A stretch of DNA of 17,764 nt, taken from positions 1 through 17,764 of the forward strand of contig NZ_CAMLHF010000109.1 of the NCBI RefSeq assembly GCF_946479715.1. Reading direction: 5' to 3'. The translations under genes and the position numbers were made by a program. The DNA is from an uncultured Pedobacter sp. Its GTDB lineage: Bacteria; Bacteroidota; Bacteroidia; Sphingobacteriales; Sphingobacteriaceae. Below are positions 15,918 to 17,764 of the stretch, piece by piece (within the stretch, counting starts at the first letter, position 1; each line of letters opens with the position of its first letter). The notes below the pieces were generated by a model. That model worked only from the letters and a program-made list of their open reading frames with translations, ran no database searches and had not been told where the DNA came from.

Positions 15918-17315
15918 ATGTTCAATAAATCAATCTATATCAAAAGAAGACAAGTTCTCAAGTCTAAATTTAATAACGGGATCCTAATTTTCATGGGCAA
16001 CAACGAAAGCCCGATGAATTACAGAGATAATACTTATCACTTTAGACAGGATAGTACTTTCCTGTATTACTTTGGGATCAATGCACCAGCGCTGTCAGCT
16101 ATTATAGATATTGATGAAGACAGGGAAATCATTTTTGGTGCAGAAATGACTTTAGATGAACTGGTGTGGATGGGAAGAGAAGAGTCATTAAAAAGCAAAT
16201 GTGAAAATTGCGGGATAAATGAAGTCCAGATACCAGGTGCACTTAAAAATTATGTTGAGCAGGCCGAACATGGGGGTAGAACTGTTCATTTCTTACCTCC
16301 TTATCGTGCAGATAATGAGATCAAGCTGGCTGCCCTGCTAAAGATTAATATTGAGGAATTGAATACAGCTTCATCGGTTGAGTTTGTGAAAGCTGTTGCT
16401 TCACAAAGGTCTGTAAAGTCGGACGAAGAGCTCATGGAGATAGATAAGGCAGCATCACTATCTGCAGATATTCACTTGAGCGTGATGCAAACCACCAGAC
16501 CCGGAATGTACGAAAGAGAAGTTGCAGCAGCCATCCATCAGGCAGCGCTTGCCTCAGGAGGTAATCTGGCCTATCCAATTATATTAACTGTAAATGGAGA
16601 GATCCTGCACAACCATTATCAGGGCAACCTATTAAAGGAGGGACAACTTGTACTAAATGATTCAGGTGTGGAAACGGCAGGTGGTTATGCCAGCGACCTC
16701 ACTCGTACTTTCCCCGTTTCCAAACGATTTACCACGGAACAAAAAGATATTTATGAAATTGTACTGCAGGCTTATCGGGATGCTTCGGCAATGCTCTCGC
16801 CGGGAACCAGATATCTTGACATCCATTTTCAGGCCTGTAAGAGCTTGACTCTCGGACTGAAAGCGTTGGGATTAATGAAAGGCAATGTTGAGGATGCAGT
16901 AGCCGCTGGAGCACACACTTTATTCTTTCAATGTGGCACCGGGCATATGATGGGACTAGATGTTCACGATATGGAAGATCTTGGTGAACAATATGTAGGG
17001 TATACAGATGAATTGAAAAAAAATACCAGTCAGTTCGGCCTAAAGTCTTTACGGATGGGCAAGGAGCTACATCCTGGTTATGTGGTCACAGTTGAACCGG
17101 GGATTTATTTTAATAAAGAATTAATTGACCGCTACACCGCTTCAGGTTTGCACGCAGATTTTATAAACTACCCCGCTGTAGAAAAGTTCCGGAATTTTGG
17201 AGGTGTCAGGATTGAAGATGATTTTGTAATCCAGGACGGAGGCGCCCGCATGCTGGGTAAACATCTGGCAAACACTGTTTCAGAAATTGAAGACATCAGG
17301 CGCTCAGCCTTTTAA
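15918..17315 (+). CDS. Aminopeptidase P family protein (M24B, Xaa-Pro aminopeptidase)
   Basis: This 465-residue cytosolic metallopeptidase should remove the N-terminal residue before proline. The N-terminal AMP_N-like domain covers about 1-165 (FMGNNESPMNYRDNTYHFRQDSTFLYYFG at 25-53). The pita-bread catalytic domain follows, with five metal ligands visible: D248 (LNDSG), D260 (YASDLTRTF), H343 (GTGHMMG), E393 (VEPGIY) and E433 (GVRIEDD). H350 in LDVHDM is the usual conserved histidine. Length is near that of E. coli PepP. No signal peptide is seen; the start gives the normal family N-terminus. It has no evident link to arabinose use and probably is a housekeeping gene separating two carbohydrate regions. 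The second metal Asp is 12 rather than 11 residues after the first, a small insertion. Confidence 0.92.
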   Translation: MFNKSIYIKRRQVLKSKFNNGILIFMGNNESPMNYRDNTYHFRQDSTFLYYFGINAPALSAIIDIDEDREIIFGAEMTLDELVWMGREESLKSKCENCGINEVQIPGALKNYVEQAEHGGRTVHFLPPYRADNEIKLAALLKINIEELNTASSVEFVKAVASQRSVKSDEELMEIDKAASLSADIHLSVMQTTRPGMYEREVAAAIHQAALASGGNLAYPIILTVNGEILHNHYQGNLLKEGQLVLNDSGVETAGGYASDLTRTFPVSKRFTTEQKDIYEIVLQAYRDASAMLSPGTRYLDIHFQACKSLTLGLKALGLMKGNVEDAVAAGAHTLFFQCGTGHMMGLDVHDMEDLGEQYVGYTDELKKNTSQFGLKSLRMGKELHPGYVVTVEPGIYFNKELIDRYTASGLHADFINYPAVEKFRNFGGVRIEDDFVIQDGGARMLGKHLANTVSEIEDIRRSAF

Positions 17316-17445
17316 CTAGTCCATGGCCGCAAACGGGGTAAAAATGGATTGATACCTGATAAAATACGAAAACTATCCTCATTTATTTGCTTCTAACTTT
17401 AACCGAGTTAAATATATCAGTCAATTAACTAAACTAGGTTTAAGT

Positions 17446-17764
17446 ATGAAAGCAAAAAATGAGTGTTACAAACACCGTAGCAATAGATTATGGTTTCTTT
17501 TGCTCTTCCTTCTCCCCTGTCAATTGTATGCCCAAAATGCAATTACAATAAAAGGGACAGTTTATGATTCTGCAGACGGAACTACGCTGGTTGGGGTCTC
17601 TGTAAATGAAAAAGGTACAACAAATGCGTCAAGTACAGACAATAAAGGTAGTTTTATCCTTAAGGTTTCGAACCCCAATGCGCAGCTTGTATTTAGTTAT
17701 CTTGGGTATAAACTTCAGGAGGTTTCACTCGATGGGCAAAACACGGTCAGTGTGAAACTGGAAC
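17446..17764 (+). CDS. SusC-like TonB-dependent receptor, N-terminal part (cut by window edge)
   Basis: The frame opens at ATG 17446 and runs off the window after 106 codons. It begins with a basic stretch, a hydrophobic signal core (LWFLLLFLLPCQLYAQ) and then a carboxypeptidase-regulatory-like domain: ITIKGTVYDSADGTTLVGVS, NEKGTTNASSTDNKGSFIL, LVFSYLGYKLQEV. This order without an N-terminal STN domain is the standard start of SusC-type outer-membrane importers, which work with a SusD lipoprotein on glycans or peptides. The plug and barrel are out of view, so a smaller receptor of the same superfamily remains possible. It probably opens a polysaccharide-utilisation locus to the right, perhaps the uptake arm matching the glycosidases here. 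Confidence 0.8.
   Translation, partial: MKAKNECYKHRSNRLWFLLLFLLPCQLYAQNAITIKGTVYDSADGTTLVGVSVNEKGTTNASSTDNKGSFILKVSNPNAQLVFSYLGYKLQEVSLDGQNTVSVKLE

Noticed and set aside
17394..17442. TAACTTTA and TAGGTTTA as promoter boxes for the SusC-like gene
   Set aside because: Neither has a -33 partner at the usual distance, and the second ends only 3 bp before the ATG.

Overview
The window looks like a chromosomal segment of a Bacteroidota bacterium, most likely a Sphingobacteriaceae member of the Pedobacter type. The reasons are a moderately AT-rich composition, secreted proteins whose signal peptides end in AQQ, an outer-membrane receptor plus the start of a SusC-like protein, TAnnTTTG-type promoter boxes, a Nudix-type AraR regulator, and a GOB-like subclass B3 metallo-beta-lactamase. 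Genus is inference; there is no rRNA in the window.

Layout. (1) 66-2453, + strand: a TonB-dependent outer-membrane receptor-like protein whose 5' end looks damaged or mis-called. (2) 2481-3344, - strand: a GOB-like metallo-beta-lactamase, convergent with (1). (3) A strong hairpin at 3381-3413. (4) 3449-10396, - strand: a compact L-arabinose operon in the order araB, araD, GH27 glycosidase, araA, sodium/sugar symporter, with overlaps or gaps of 16 bp or less. The symporter has a one-base frameshift near its 3' end. (5) 10482-11189, - strand: a Nudix-related arabinose repressor (AraR type), with candidate operators before araB and in the divergent region at 11190-11404. (6) 11405-15711, + strand: secreted GH51 arabinofuranosidase, a short remnant-like ORF, and a secreted double-GH43 protein. 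(7) 15918-17315, + strand: M24B aminopeptidase P-like enzyme. (8) 17446 to the edge, + strand: the first 106 codons of a SusC-like receptor, which suggests a polysaccharide-utilisation locus continues to the right.

How the genes fit together. The secreted or periplasmic GH51, GH43 and GH27 enzymes would release L-arabinose from arabinan, arabinoxylan or arabinogalactan side chains. The inner-membrane SSS symporter would import it. AraA (isomerase), AraB (kinase) and AraD (epimerase) would convert it to D-xylulose 5-phosphate. The AraR-like protein probably represses both arms until L-arabinose appears. The GH27 has Ile in place of one of the two galactose-binding aspartates, so I read it as a probable beta-L-arabinopyranosidase rather than an alpha-galactosidase, which suits its place in the operon.

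Once the frameshifted symporter tail is recognised, no stretch above 300 bases lacks a gene. The longest gaps are 11190-11404 (control region) and 15712-15917 (no clear structure beyond a weak promoter candidate). I saw no tRNA, rRNA, CRISPR array, insertion sequence or phage gene. The most useful points are the symporter frameshift, the GOB-like lactamase, the GH27 substitution, the shared AraR-type operator, and the possible relic of a lost glycosidase gene between GH51 and GH43.
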